From: Conus ventricosus
Lineage: Eukaryota > Mollusca > Gastropoda > Neogastropoda > Conidae
Reading direction: 5' to 3'
Assembly (NCBI GenBank): GCA_018398815.1
Contig: CM031595.1
Location: 132,186,225 to 132,250,224 of the forward strand
Length of the DNA: 64,000 nt
The position numbers were made by a program, and so were the translations under genes. Numbering within the stretch: position 1 is the stretch's first letter; every line of letters begins with the position of its first letter. Below the pieces are notes generated by a model. It worked only from the letters and a program-made list of their open reading frames with translations, searched no databases and was not told the DNA's origin. This document shows positions 1 through 11,692 of the stretch, in pieces.

Positions 1-112
1 AGGCAGTAGCCAGTAGGATAGCTCAGCCTGCCCAACAAGCTGTCGTCTCCATATCTTAAACACTGCTAGATGTGATATGGGGTCAGTGGTCTCCATTGCC
101 AAGTCTCCTTAA

Positions 113-1167
113 CTCTTGACTTCCCATAAGAAACAGTGTGTTCTCAGTCCTCTAGCCCATAAGGATTGGCTAGAAATGAGCTAAAAATGGGTATGGTCAT
201 TAAAATAATTATATCTTTCTTGTTTGTTGATTGACTGCTTTGAAATTTGGAAGTTTTATGGAAGTGATGTTATTTTTTATACTGAAGCGGTCAAATGTAC
301 CCAAAAAAAATTTTTGAATGTCTGTATGGTAATTAATTACAGAATAATTAAAAAATGTCAGGTGTGTTCAATAAAGGTTGGAAAAATCAATGTGTGGTGT
401 GTTTGTTAGTAAAACAATGCAGACAGACAGTCACACACATGACCATAGAAACAATACAAGTCAAAGAAAAATGTTAACTGACCTTTATGTAGTCTTGTAA
501 TGACGTAATATACAGGTAAGAATCCAAGCACAGAAAATATTTGCACAGAAAATATTTGCACAGTTCCTTGTACAGTATTTTGCACAGTTCTGTTCACAAA
601 GTCACAGTAGAAGTACTATAACCACAGAAATAAAGTCACATGTGGTCAATGTTCATGTTCTGCACACAAGGAGTAGGATGATGAGCTTCATATTGCGTAA
701 TGACAGCGTACACAGGTAAGCACAGGTGGCGAATCTTCATCTGAAATTTCTGATTGTTCGTCAGACAATCACTGGTGTGAACTGAACTAACTCCAGTTCC
801 CACACTCACATCACTCTGCTGATCATCTCCAAGCCCTAGCGCATGCTGTTTGCTCAAATCTTCGATAAATTCATCGAAAACATCGTTGTCGATATGTTGG
901 AAAGACGCCATCTTGACCAGAAAATCTTGGAAAAAAACCTTCGTGAAAAAACTTCTTCAAAATCGCAATGTAAACAGCTAGGCTGAAAACCGCGGGCAGA
1001 AGGCGGAAGGCGAACGCTTTCCGGATGTCGTTAAACCTTCCTCTCTGCATTAGAGAGTTCTCGCTTCCATAACAACGGCTCCAAATAAGGCATGTCGGTT
1101 GTTGCGGTGTGGTGCGGTTTGGGACTGCGCGGCAGTTGCGGAACGGTGCGGTATGGGAAGTCAAGAG
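113..1167 (-). mobile_element. piggyBac-like element, internally deleted
   Basis: A 16-bp perfect terminal inverted repeat (CTCTTGACTTCCCATA at 113-128, its reverse complement at 1152-1167) is bounded on both sides by TTAA (109-112 and 1168-1171). TTAA target duplication is the hallmark of piggyBac elements. The minus strand has an ATG at 911 opening a 91-codon acidic frame (to 636), which resembles the N-terminus of a transposase more than anything else here. No DDE core follows, so the copy looks non-autonomous. The family assignment rests on TTAA plus inverted repeats; no transposase homology was seen directly. Confidence 0.65.
636..911 (-). pseudogene. Short acidic ORF inside the TTAA element, possible transposase N-terminus
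   Basis: The frame starts at a true ATG and runs 91 codons. It is rich in D, E, S and T in its first half (DNDVFDEFIEDL near residue 8). It is unrecognised. A second minus-strand frame at 406-597 repeats the local pattern LPVYxVIT seen near this ORF's end, suggesting an internal duplication. Position inside a TTAA-flanked inverted-repeat element suggests a transposase remnant; this is an inference. Confidence 0.35.
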
Positions 1168-1171
1168 TTAA

Positions 1172-1599
1172 TCTCCAGTTAATGACAGCAGCAAACAGGG
1201 GGGATTCCCTGGAATGAGAGGGGATTGAGTCTGCAGTCCTTCTCCTCTGGGCACCGCATCAGATTGAGACTGGGGCACCACAAGGTCTTGACATTGCCTG
1301 TGCTCTGGGCAGGGGGAACACTGCACCAACTCTATGGGGACATCCAGGAGAGGATCCACAGGAATGGCCAAAAAGCAGCCATGGATGGTCTTGCAGTCAT
1401 CTTCCTCTCCCTAAAGCAAGGAGAGATCAATCCAAGGAACAGATCCTGGGTACCAGACTCTTCTGAAGCAGATGTCTGCTAGAAAAGGAGGTCTTTATTA
1501 TGAACATTTGACCAATCTGAGCTGATCAACTGCCACAGCTTGCACAAGTTTCACAGAATATGATGCCAAGTACAATTCTTTTTCCATCTCATCCTTCAT
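1172..1599. other. No identifiable gene or repeat
   Basis: Unique-looking sequence between two mobile elements. Short frames exist on both strands (for example 1225-1482 plus) but none shows a recognisable motif or splice context. Confidence 0.4.
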
Positions 1600-2388
1600 G
1601 ATCCTCTGTGGCATTACTTCCACGCTGCTCATTCCAGCTCCCCAACACACAACAACACCAAGGCTTGTGCCACTGCAGGCCCAGCACCAGCAGTATACCG
1701 GGAGCAATCAGTGTCAAGTTGTTATGAAGCAACCCTCAGCAGAAGACACTTGCAGTTCTGGCAAGTCACTTTGGTGGAATTGAAAGGCACCTGTTCTGAT
1801 CCAAACTAAACATGGCAAACGTACTAAGCCCCCTATCCTCTTGACAACAACTGCTATTTAATAATCACAAAGCCAGCAAGAATAAGCATCCCCTTCCATC
1901 AAATCCCCATGACTCATAACATTTACAAACTCAGCATGGACATGGATGCGGAGAAGAAATACCACAAAAGCATGGCATAAAGGGATGGATACACTTTCCT
2001 TTTCTTTTTTTTTTTAAACTACAATCACTGAGAATGAGGATGATAAAGAAAATACTATGGGGTTTCATTCTAGTCAGAAACTAAGTAACAGGACTGTATC
2101 CAACACTTATTTTGATAATCTATCCCTGTATCAACCGGTCCCACAGATACAGGTAACTGGAGTGTTGATCAGGAAATTTGAGGTGAGACTCATCACTCAG
2201 ATAGGTGGAAGAAACTCAACTGCGTATTTAAAAGTTTTCCCTTTTGAGCCAACATCTCCTACAATTCTGGACAGGCACCAGCCAGGGTAAAGAATCCCAC
2301 AACAAATGCCTCTTATGGGTATCAAAGCCACAAAGTCCCAACCTTGAAATTTGTTACACCAACCACTGCACTACAACTGCTGGTTAAG
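1600..2388 (-). repeat. Old copy of a long tRNA-headed SINE-like repeat
   Basis: Collinear over roughly 800 bp with the fresher copy at 31101-31956. Shared landmarks in the same order are a block around AGTGTCAAGT, then GGCACCTGTTCTGATC, then CTAAGCCCCCT, then AGAATGAGGATGAT, then AGGAAATTTGAG, ending in a degenerate tRNA-like head (CCAACCACTGCACTACAACTGCTGG at the right end, read on the minus strand as an A-box region). It is much more diverged than the second copy and its exact ends are not resolved. Confidence 0.6.
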
Positions 2389-2976
2389 AAAAGAAAATGC
2401 TGAAAACTCAAAAACAGAAATTAAAAAAATAGATAAACTGAGAGCCAGACAAATTTAACAAGAAATGCACTTAAAAAAATCAGAAATGGTAGCACTGGTC
2501 TTCCTTAATTGATATTTTTAACTTTTAAGGTGTCCTGGATTCATAAGACTGTAACAACCAACCTGGATTCATAAGATTGTAAAATCAACACATAAAATGA
2601 AAAAAAAAATTCTGTAGCACAACTTTTCCCCAGTGAGCACACACAAATAAATAAGACTGAACTCAGTTTCAAAGTTTATTAAATATTACCAACTTTGGGC
2701 AGATGTCCTTGAATATGTTTTTCAATAAAGGCATTTTTAAGAATTTGCTTAACTTCTTCAAACTGCAAAGAAATATATTTTTTCTATAAATGCATTCCTG
2801 AAAATTTACTGAACTTCTTCAAATTGGTAAGAAATAAATCAGAATAAATAATCTCCCATAGACTAAATAGCAAAACCACAATCACCACAGGTTTGTGTGA
2901 ATGTGCTTCTTTCTGTTAACTTGAAGCCAGCTCAATCTTACTTTGTTCAGTGAAGACACATACAGTATATTTCAAG
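2389..2976. repeat. AT-rich segment with local short tandem duplications
   Basis: Two diverged local duplications are visible: CCTGGATTCATAAGA occurs twice near 2533 and 2562, and a roughly 90-bp unit containing AACTTCTTCAAA occurs twice around 2720-2840. No coding signal was seen. Confidence 0.5.
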
Positions 2977-2978
2977 TA

Positions 2979-4076
2979 CCGTAAAGTTCGGACTATAAGC
3001 CGCGACTTTTTTCCCCAGCTTTAAACCCTGCGGCTTAATTAAACAACGATGCGGCTTATTTGCGGATTTTTCCGATTTCAGAAGCATCACACCCTCGTCT
3101 ATTCTTAGCTTCTCTGTAACTCACCATATCGTGTTTACTGTTCATGAATTTTTATTATGCTTTTAATTACGATTTTCTGTGTAATCGTGTAATGGAATCA
3201 GTAACCCGTTCAGAAATACGGGAATCGACATAAGTAAAACCCATTACTGATATCTTTTTTCATCAGTTTGTCTTCTACAAAAATACGATCGCTTCGAACG
3301 GCGCAATGTGTTGGCCGTTTCCGACCTGTTTAATCTTGACTAACACTAGCTGAATTACGAACAAAATAACTAAGCACTGGCAAGGTATTAAGTGAAATAA
3401 AACAATCGAATCGTTTCATTAATGTTCTGGTTTGTTATTATATGCGTTATCTTACCAAGTGCGTCTTGCAATTCAAAAACGATTAGCGCATTCAACTCGG
3501 TCATTGTCATTGGCTTCGATCCGCCATTGTTGAAATCGTGGACAGGGAGCGAAGGTTTGCATTTGATACCTTCGCTTTGATTGGCTTGCGCTTCGAGTAC
3601 TCAACCAATCGCTTAGTGATACACCAATGAATGCAGGAGAGAACTGCCTTTCTAGCGCATCGTTAATGCGTTGTTTTTTTCGGTATTTTTTTTAAAGCAA
3701 TGATGTTGGAAAGACAACACTTGTAAGAAGCCTCATAGAAACTTCGATTCTAATTGATTTAAAACACATCGTACTAAAAAAAAAAAAAAAAAAAAAAAAA
3801 AAGACTGAAGAAAAGCTGGAAACATGCTCTTGTATTCTGACCTATTTAAACGCCAATGAATGCAGTGAACACATTGTATGTGATGATTTTCGACACTATG
3901 TAAACTCAACACTCGGCCAGCTGCCGCCTGCGGCACATCGGACTGTGTTGTATATATATATATATATCTGCGGCTTATAAACCGGTGCGGCTTATTTGTG
4001 AAAAAAATTCAGATTTTTAAAAAATTTAGTGGGTGCAGCTTATATACAGGTGCGCTCAATAGACCGAACTTTACGG
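2979..4076. mobile_element. 1.1-kb TA-flanked DNA transposon, non-autonomous (Tc1/mariner or pogo type)
   Basis: The left end CCGTAAAGTTCGGACTAT (2979-2996) is mirrored by the inverted right end (4061-4076, AGACCGAACTTTACGG). A TA dinucleotide sits immediately outside each end (2977-2978 and 4077-4078), as expected for Tc1/mariner or pogo integration. The subterminal zones share GCGGCTTAT motifs. No transposase-length frame is present and a 25-nt A run lies near 3777. It is best described as a long MITE or deletion derivative. Confidence 0.75.
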
Positions 4077-4078
4077 TA

Positions 4079-5141
4079 TGTCCGTCAACATAGGATTTAA
4101 TGAAACCTAGCAAATGCACTCTTGCCCTTTCTCTCTTTCTCTTCTACTCATTCTTCTCTTCTTCTAAGCTAAAACTCATTTTCCATCAAAAGTTGCAAAA
4201 ATTTGACTTGTATTTGCTGTGCTTTTTTCCTTGTTTGCCTTCTACACAGCTCTTATAGAAAAAAAAATACAAATTTGTGAAATTCTTTAAGGTTTGAGGC
4301 GTACCCTTCTTCACTCTCCACTCCTCTCTACCTTCTATCATCTTGCGCCAAGAAAAAATTCAAACTAATAACTTAATCTTATGATAACCAAAATGGTGAA
4401 ATCTGATGCAAATATGATCGTAGAATATTGCATCATCCATTTTTCAGTCCAAGCATGACCAGGACCACTAGTTTGTACAGCTTTTATCTACCTCTTTCAC
4501 TTTTGCAGTCTCTTGCAAGTGCATGACATCACAGTGCGAGACTAGTTTGGCTTCAACTGCACACACAAGATGACAGTCTTGTCTCATGATGAGTGTCATT
4601 TGCAAGCATACTGACAAGGTGACCAGCACTCAGCGGATTTCAATGTGACTTTCTCTTCCCCATGAGTCTTTTTTTATAGTGATTTTTTCAACGGTTTCTT
4701 ATTTTTTGCATTTTGCAGGAAAGTGGGAGTATTGCTTTTATGACTGTTATAATAAAGTAAATCTTTTTTAAAAATTCTATTCACAGGAACAATATTTGGA
4801 ACCCTATCAGGATGCATGAAAGCAAAAACAAACTGAGACACTGACAGAGACAGTCCAAGTCAGATACAGAAACAGAGAACAACAAAGAAGAGAAGTTTTC
4901 TGCGCACTTGTACTTCTCCAATTATTCAAATTAAAACACACACACACAAAAAAAACCAAGGAAGGGAAGTACTTATATGCATATATATGCATACACCCAT
5001 TTGTATACAGACACAATACAATACTATACAATACAATACAATATTAATTCCTTTTGCCCCTTTTGAGGTATGGAGGAACCATACACACAGAGAGAGAGAA
5101 AACACCACCACCATCACATTAACATGCAAAAGTTTACTAAC
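4079..5141. other. Probable SGSM3 intron 15, no exon found
   Basis: I searched the minus strand for the rest of the RUN domain and found none. The segment holds pyrimidine-rich stretches and an (AATAC)n-like run around 5005-5043. The next SGSM3 exon must be further left or beyond the window. Confidence 0.5.
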
Positions 5142-5235
5142 CTCTTCAATGAACAGCCAAGGGTGACAGTGGCCCCCCATGATGGTGGATTTCTTAAGTC
5201 CATGTTCAAACACTGCTTTCAACGCTGGACATAAC
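5142..5235 (-). CDS. SGSM3: SGSM3 exon 15, start of RUN domain, residues 623-653
   Basis: Acceptor GGTGACAG ends at 5236 and donor GTTAGT starts at 5141. It encodes [15 protein letters not shown] and [12 protein letters not shown], nearly identical to the human RUN domain start. The remaining RUN exons are not in the window. Confidence 0.95.
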
Positions 5236-6785
5236 CTGTCACCGAGATACCACATATGTGAATTATATCCCATGTTATCTGCAGATATCATCTGCACCTG
5301 TAATTTATGTCTACAATTAAATACAGCACACAGGTTAAACCTGCTCTGAACAGGCTTAATGAAACTGGCTAAACAACATATCAATTCCATTTCAAATCAC
5401 TTTTTACCAACCTTCCTCATGACCACAAGAACCAGCCACAACAGTAACAAGGGAAATAACTGCATTTTTTTCCATCAGTAACTCAGACAGCCGAGTGTTG
5501 TTTCCCTTGAGTCTTCAGATCGCAGCAGCTTCTTTCTGCCTTTCAATTCAGAGGTTCCAGTAGTTATTTGGTTATATCTGGCAACATAACGCGCAGCGCT
5601 GAATATTTCCTGTCTTGACAGGTTTTACCCTGTCACCAGCCTGAAGCTTGTTACAGTACTGTGATTGTAAAGAACTTTTAGCACGCTAAGTAACTGTGTG
5701 AGTTAGGTGGAAGGGTCATGACAAGTTTCACTTTCCTTTTGCTGTGAAGTTGCCAACTTTACTCATACCTTTTCATAGGAACTTCAATGATCTGGTGGAA
5801 TGCAGAGTTATCCCTCTTTATGACAATTACATTCCTCAAAATGTTCATGACTTTGGGAGCCCAGTGACAACTCTTACACACAAATGTGCATCTCTGACGC
5901 ATAAAAATCCTATCTGGACTGAATTCCAGTGCGTCACTAAACGTACCAAAATTTACCGCGAGGCAATGATTTTCTCCTGTACGCATTGCAACTCTAAGCA
6001 GTGTGTCACGTAAAAGCACTTTCATCTGATCGACCTCGATCGAAGTCAATAAAAACGTAACTTTCCTTGACGTTTTTAGAATGTTCTGAATCGATGAACA
6101 ACTTCTGCTTTAGAACTCTGCTCTGCTGAAAACCAACAAGTCATCAAATTAGACAACCCAAGTCTATGATTGGACCACAAGATCACGTGACTCGGCCAAG
6201 CGTGAACAGCATGGACAACCGTACGTAATTCGGCTTTTCAGAGACAAAATGTACAGTTCATCCATGGCTTGCAGGTGATCATCCAGCAAATGGACCAAAC
6301 ATCAGGCGATCTATGCAACACAACCTGTTCAGATAATGAAAATGGCTCCATTATGGGAATAGGAATGTGTTGTGCACAGTGCAAAAGTGGCAAACTTACA
6401 TAGTTCTGTGAAACATTCCACGAATATTCATCCCTAGCCTCTTGTTCATCACCGGGCTCCCGATGAACATTGCAAGGCAAAGTAGAATATGGTCAAATAA
6501 TAAAATATTTCAGTACCGACGGAACTGGCGCATGTCATGTACATTTTGTGATGATAATCGCAGAGGACATCCCACATATCAACTTTCACTGTCAAAGTCC
6601 TGATAGTGTAGGTGTTAACACTTATTCACTTTAGTCGACACTTTATTAACATTGGAACACGAATCTAAATAAATAATGTTTAGCATAATCTGGAATGTTT
6701 TATCAACTTTGTTGATAGCAACTTTTATCCATTTCTATCTAATTCTTTCTCTGTGTTTTTATGTGTGTGAGCCAATGAGAATGTG

Positions 6786-6847
<62 letters not shown>

Positions 6848-7578
6848 TGCGCGCGTGTGCGTGTGTGTGTGTGGTTTTCAGTACATTTACAGGCAGTTAT
6901 AAAGTGTGACCCCCTAAATATTTTTGTGACTTCCTGAAAATTTGGAAACAAGTGTTTCACACAGAGTCTGACCCCTTAATTTTTTTTTAAATAATTATCG
7001 CTGAGAGCCAATCCAGATGTAGTTGCCAAGTCCCAGTTCCTGACTTTGGCCAATCATCTCAGCGCTTAGCATCTAACACTGCTATTCCACTCCCCTATCC
7101 CCCTCTTTCATCTCTTTGAATATGAAATATCAGTCATGAAAACAGCCAGCCTCCCCTCCTTCTCTGTCCTCTTCAAAATACCTGTTTTGAAAACAGACAG
7201 CCTTTGAGATTTTTCATCAAGCTTATTTTTAACCTGTAAAATCTGGATAACTTTCTGGTTTTGAAATCACTTGAACTATTGTATTTGTGACCCTGTTCAT
7301 GTATAAAAATGATCAAAATGTTCATTTAAAGACCTGATCACATGAAAACAGTAACGATTTTACTTTCCTAATAAAGATCATTTTCTTTCAAACGAAGTCC
7401 ATGACAATGGGGAAAAAAAGCCCTGTAAAGAATCTGCTCCCTTGGAACATTACTTTTCTATAAAATGGTATGTGAAGTTAAGTGTTTAGTACTCGTACCC
7501 TTGAAACAAGTACATCCTATGCCTATGGCTGGGCTCACTACATGGGGCAGGTTCTTTCCCTCTCCAACAGACCATCAG

Positions 7579-7663
<85 letters not shown>

Positions 7664-10600
7664 CACACGAAAAAAAATGTTGTAAATATCAAGTTAAACA
7701 ATCACTTGTGTGGATTTTCTGGAAGTATATTACTGATTCTGCTTCTCCATTTTTTACATGTAAACTCAGTTGTCATTAATTCCTTGTTTTGTTGTTTTGC
7801 TGTTGTTGTGATTTCATTTTGCTTCTGCTTGATTGTCCAGTCAGTTTCAGGGACACTGGTAGACATGCAGCTGGACTGACAAGAAAACAAAACAAACAAA
7901 AACATAGATTCCCTGAATACATATCCTACACGTTATGAATCAAAAACTATGTTAAGCGAACAGTACCTTAACGTTATGAATAAATAATTATGTTAAGCAA
8001 ACAGTACAGCTGTTGCAGATAGGTGCGCAAAATGTGCAGCCATCATGTTTGTTTACAATATCATTCAGGCTGCTAGCTGCTTATCAACTTAAGCGATCTA
8101 TGTTTAATAGAACAGAGTAGTTGTGGCCAAATAATTATTGTTGATGCAACAGATTCATGTAACATTTAGAAACTGATAATAAGAGCCACAGAAAGAAAGA
8201 GATTGCAGCCACAGCCTTTGCAGCCAGACTTCGCCGACAGAGGGCAAATGCCCAAAAATTGGCTCAAATGGCACAGCAGAGGATACTGGGCTCTAGATGC
8301 TTCTGTCATTGCTGCACAGTGGTATCTCATGGCTATCTTGTAAATGGTGAGCAAGTGGAAGTCCCAACGTTATGGTTCTCATTCTGAAATGTCCTATAAA
8401 TGTATGGCTGACATTGCCAGACAATTCTAAGATATGAAAGTGTCTTTCCTCTGATGAAAATCAAGAGGCTTTGTCCATGTGTGGTCAGAAAAGAAAAAAC
8501 ATTATGGCATGATGCCTAAAGAGAAGAAAAAAGAAGCAACAATAAATTGTTATGACTGCCATAGTTTTGCTATGCATTACAACCACCATAATCTCTGCCC
8601 ACATCATAATAATTCCATCACCATATCTGTCTCACTGCTCCTACTCCATCCCAACTTAACCCATACCGTTTTGGAGTCTGAGCGATTACATATCAATAAA
8701 CTTGGCACGTTACCTTTAATCTAACAGATTTTTCATCAACATATAACAGTGGGGAATTATGTGATACATTAAGAACAAAACGTTTACATTCATTGAAATA
8801 TCTGGGTACAAGTTTCTAATTCACTCCCAATACTAACTTTCCTGGAATGGCATAAATCAGCCTGCTAAGTTAAGTTTCCTAGAACGGCATAAATCAGTCT
8901 AACTACATTTTTAAAAAATTTGTATTGCCATCAAGATGTTCAGTGACAGCACAAGGATTTCAAAGCTACACTAAAAGTGAAAATGAATGCAGTTGGCTGG
9001 AAGTCAAAGCTGATGGTAAGTTTGCTCAAAAATAAAATATACCCTTTATGCCCACAAAAACAAAAGCATCCAATACTCACGTGCCCCTGACGAGATCGGT
9101 AACAGTTTCGTTGACGGTATCATCCCCAGCAGAGGAGTAGTTCTTGCTTCGCTCATCCAGCACTTCCACGAACTTGGCTGGGAACCAGCCCCGCAGCCCA
9201 TTCAGTTCTCCAATCCAACAGTGCTCATCCTTCTGGGAAATCAGCTGTAGACATAGATGAACATTAAAAAAAAAAAAAACAAGCACAGAAATCAGTCCAC
9301 ATCATTACTGGTGTATCTTGACCATGTCTCAATGCTGCCTTCCTTATACTAGCAATTTGTCGCCTATAATCCATCAGTTAGCGTTTGTCTTCAGAGTCTA
9401 TGGGGTGAAAGAAAACTGAATCCGAGGAAAAGAACTAAATGAAAAAGAGTCTTGCAAACTATAACCTGTTCTTGCAACAGTATCACTGAATGGCAAGACT
9501 GAATGCTTTCATGACATAGGACAGATCTTTTTTTTCCCCCGATGCTTTATAAATCATGTTTTATTGGAGCACAGCCCTTCAAAACAGAATTGTTCATGAG
9601 AAAATAAACAAACTCTGTTTACTTCTCCTTAACTTACTCTAAATTTACGAGCCTTTTGCAGTAATGATGCAAGTTTTGAACAGTTCTGCTGTTAGGTTAC
9701 ATACGCTTAGAATTTCATTCAAGCGATGTACCAAATTGCATGAAACTGGGGCAATCGGATTCACAGGCGCAGTGATCAATGAAAAAGAACAAAGCCATAA
9801 AAAAATTAAAAAATGTCTTATAAAAGTCAGTACGAAAATCACAGGACCTCTTGTGATGATATCTGCCAAGGCAAATTACCAATATACACAGTGTTATTGT
9901 GATGGGAACTTCATATTTACCTATCTTTGCAACCAGTGTACATGTTTCTGCCATACTGTTCAATGAAATTCTCTCTGTCTCATTATGAATGCTAGTTACA
10001 CCAAAAATGGACCATTCTGAGTTTCCAACAAGTCATACATTTATTTTGTATGCTTGCAACAAACATGAAAAGTCGCATATTTGGAACAGTTTAAAATGAT
10101 CAAAACAGATTCCCACTGTGTCATTAATGTGTCAAAAAACTCACAGTGATGATGTCATTTTTGCGGAAGCCCAACTCGTCGTCATCATGACGTTCAAAGT
10201 CCAAAAGAGCCTTGGCACGGCGACGACGATTACGAGCCACATTGACATAGTTCTCCAGGTCCAGAGCGTGACTCTCCATGGTGTAGTCTGCTTGGAGATT
10301 CTGCCAGCACAGAACAAAACATAAGGAAATCATGTATGGAAGAACACAGCATCAGACAACAGTTTAAAAAAATCTGGCATCTCCTGTCATACTCTAAGCA
10401 CCCTGCTGTCTCCCTTAGACGTATGATGACCCAGTTTACGCTCAAATATTTTAAAAAGTGGCTGAACCCCCTAAACTTGGTTAACACCTGTTGCACACCT
10501 GAATGGCTGTGTAATATTTTAACACAGCAGTTTGATTTTGACAGAGCTGGACAGCTGGGATGGATCGAGTCTGTAGATCATATTACTAATGTTTGATTTG

Positions 10601-11628
10601 TTTGACAGTTTTCTTCAAGCTTTTCATCAAATTTGCACCTAGAGCAGTCCCAAATTAATGACATGAAGACATTAACTCCACAAACAATCATGTAAAGTTG
10701 TCCAAATTAATCACTTGTAGACTTTCACTCCATAAACAATTCAAGTAAAACTGAAGTCAACCTGTATAACCAACTGCTTTTGATTTGTATCACACAAAAC
10801 ACACACACACACACACACAAAACACACACACACACACACACACCAGTGTAACACTCACACACACAAATAAACACCACTACCACAACTAACACATCTGAGG
10901 CCTATCCACCCCATCCAACTCACCACTTTGTTGTTTTTCGGATCCAGAGACTGGAAATGTCTAGCAATCTGCAGGATGGCTTCACGCAAGTCCACCAACA
11001 GCTCCGTCTGTTTTATGTTCTTCGCTTTGCCCCCGTCCTCATCTTCCATGCCACTACCCCACAACAGCAGCGACACCAAAGACCGTGAACGACGCAGATG
11101 ACGTTTATTCAGTTGCTGCAGACAAATTTGACCGATTGGAATACAACCTTTCAAAGCAAGAATGCATGGCAGTAGAAAGGAAGAGAAGGAAAGGGAGGCA
11201 GAAGGTGGGGGACATGAGAGAAGGGAAGAGAAAGGGGTGGGGTTGGGGGAGACTAATTAGACCCAAACAACAAAATGAAACAAAAGAGCTTTTCTATGAG
11301 CTTTGATGTGTTTCGTTCCTGTATGCACATCTTTCGTTGTGCTGATAGGCCACTGTCTGTAAAATACATCACTACAAGGCTCACTGTTTAATTACAAAAA
11401 AATGTATACCCATAAGAAGTCAGAGCCATGGCAGGTGAAGTCACAGCCACCCCTGCCAGATGTCCATGCTGCAAAAACCTTATCTCGCAGCATTTTCATT
11501 TTCTCTTTCTTTTTTTTCTCTTTTTTACTCCTTTTTGTTGAACAGCTGGTTTTGTGCAAATGTTACACACATACACAAACACGCAAGCGCATGTACCTGT
11601 GCGCACACACACACACAGACACACACAG

Positions 11629-11692
<64 letters not shown>

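Larger units (their letters stand above)
5236..9080 (-). other. SGSM3 intron 14
   Basis: A 3.8-kb intron holding a small nested ORF (5759-6025), a (GT)n tract (6789-6872), a (GA)n tract (7583-7660) and two short tandem duplications: about 38 bp near 7930-8008 (GTTATGAAT...GTTAAGC...AACAGTAC twice) and about 40 bp near 8836-8900 (GGCATAAATCAG twice). At 8170-8380 the plus strand is open across a basic, Ala/Gln-rich stretch that I do not recognise. Confidence 0.7.

Noticed and set aside
1225..1482. 85-codon plus-strand ORF and its antisense frame as missing SGSM3 exons
   Set aside because: Neither strand matches the expected RUN-domain residues and no suitable acceptor/donor pair is present.
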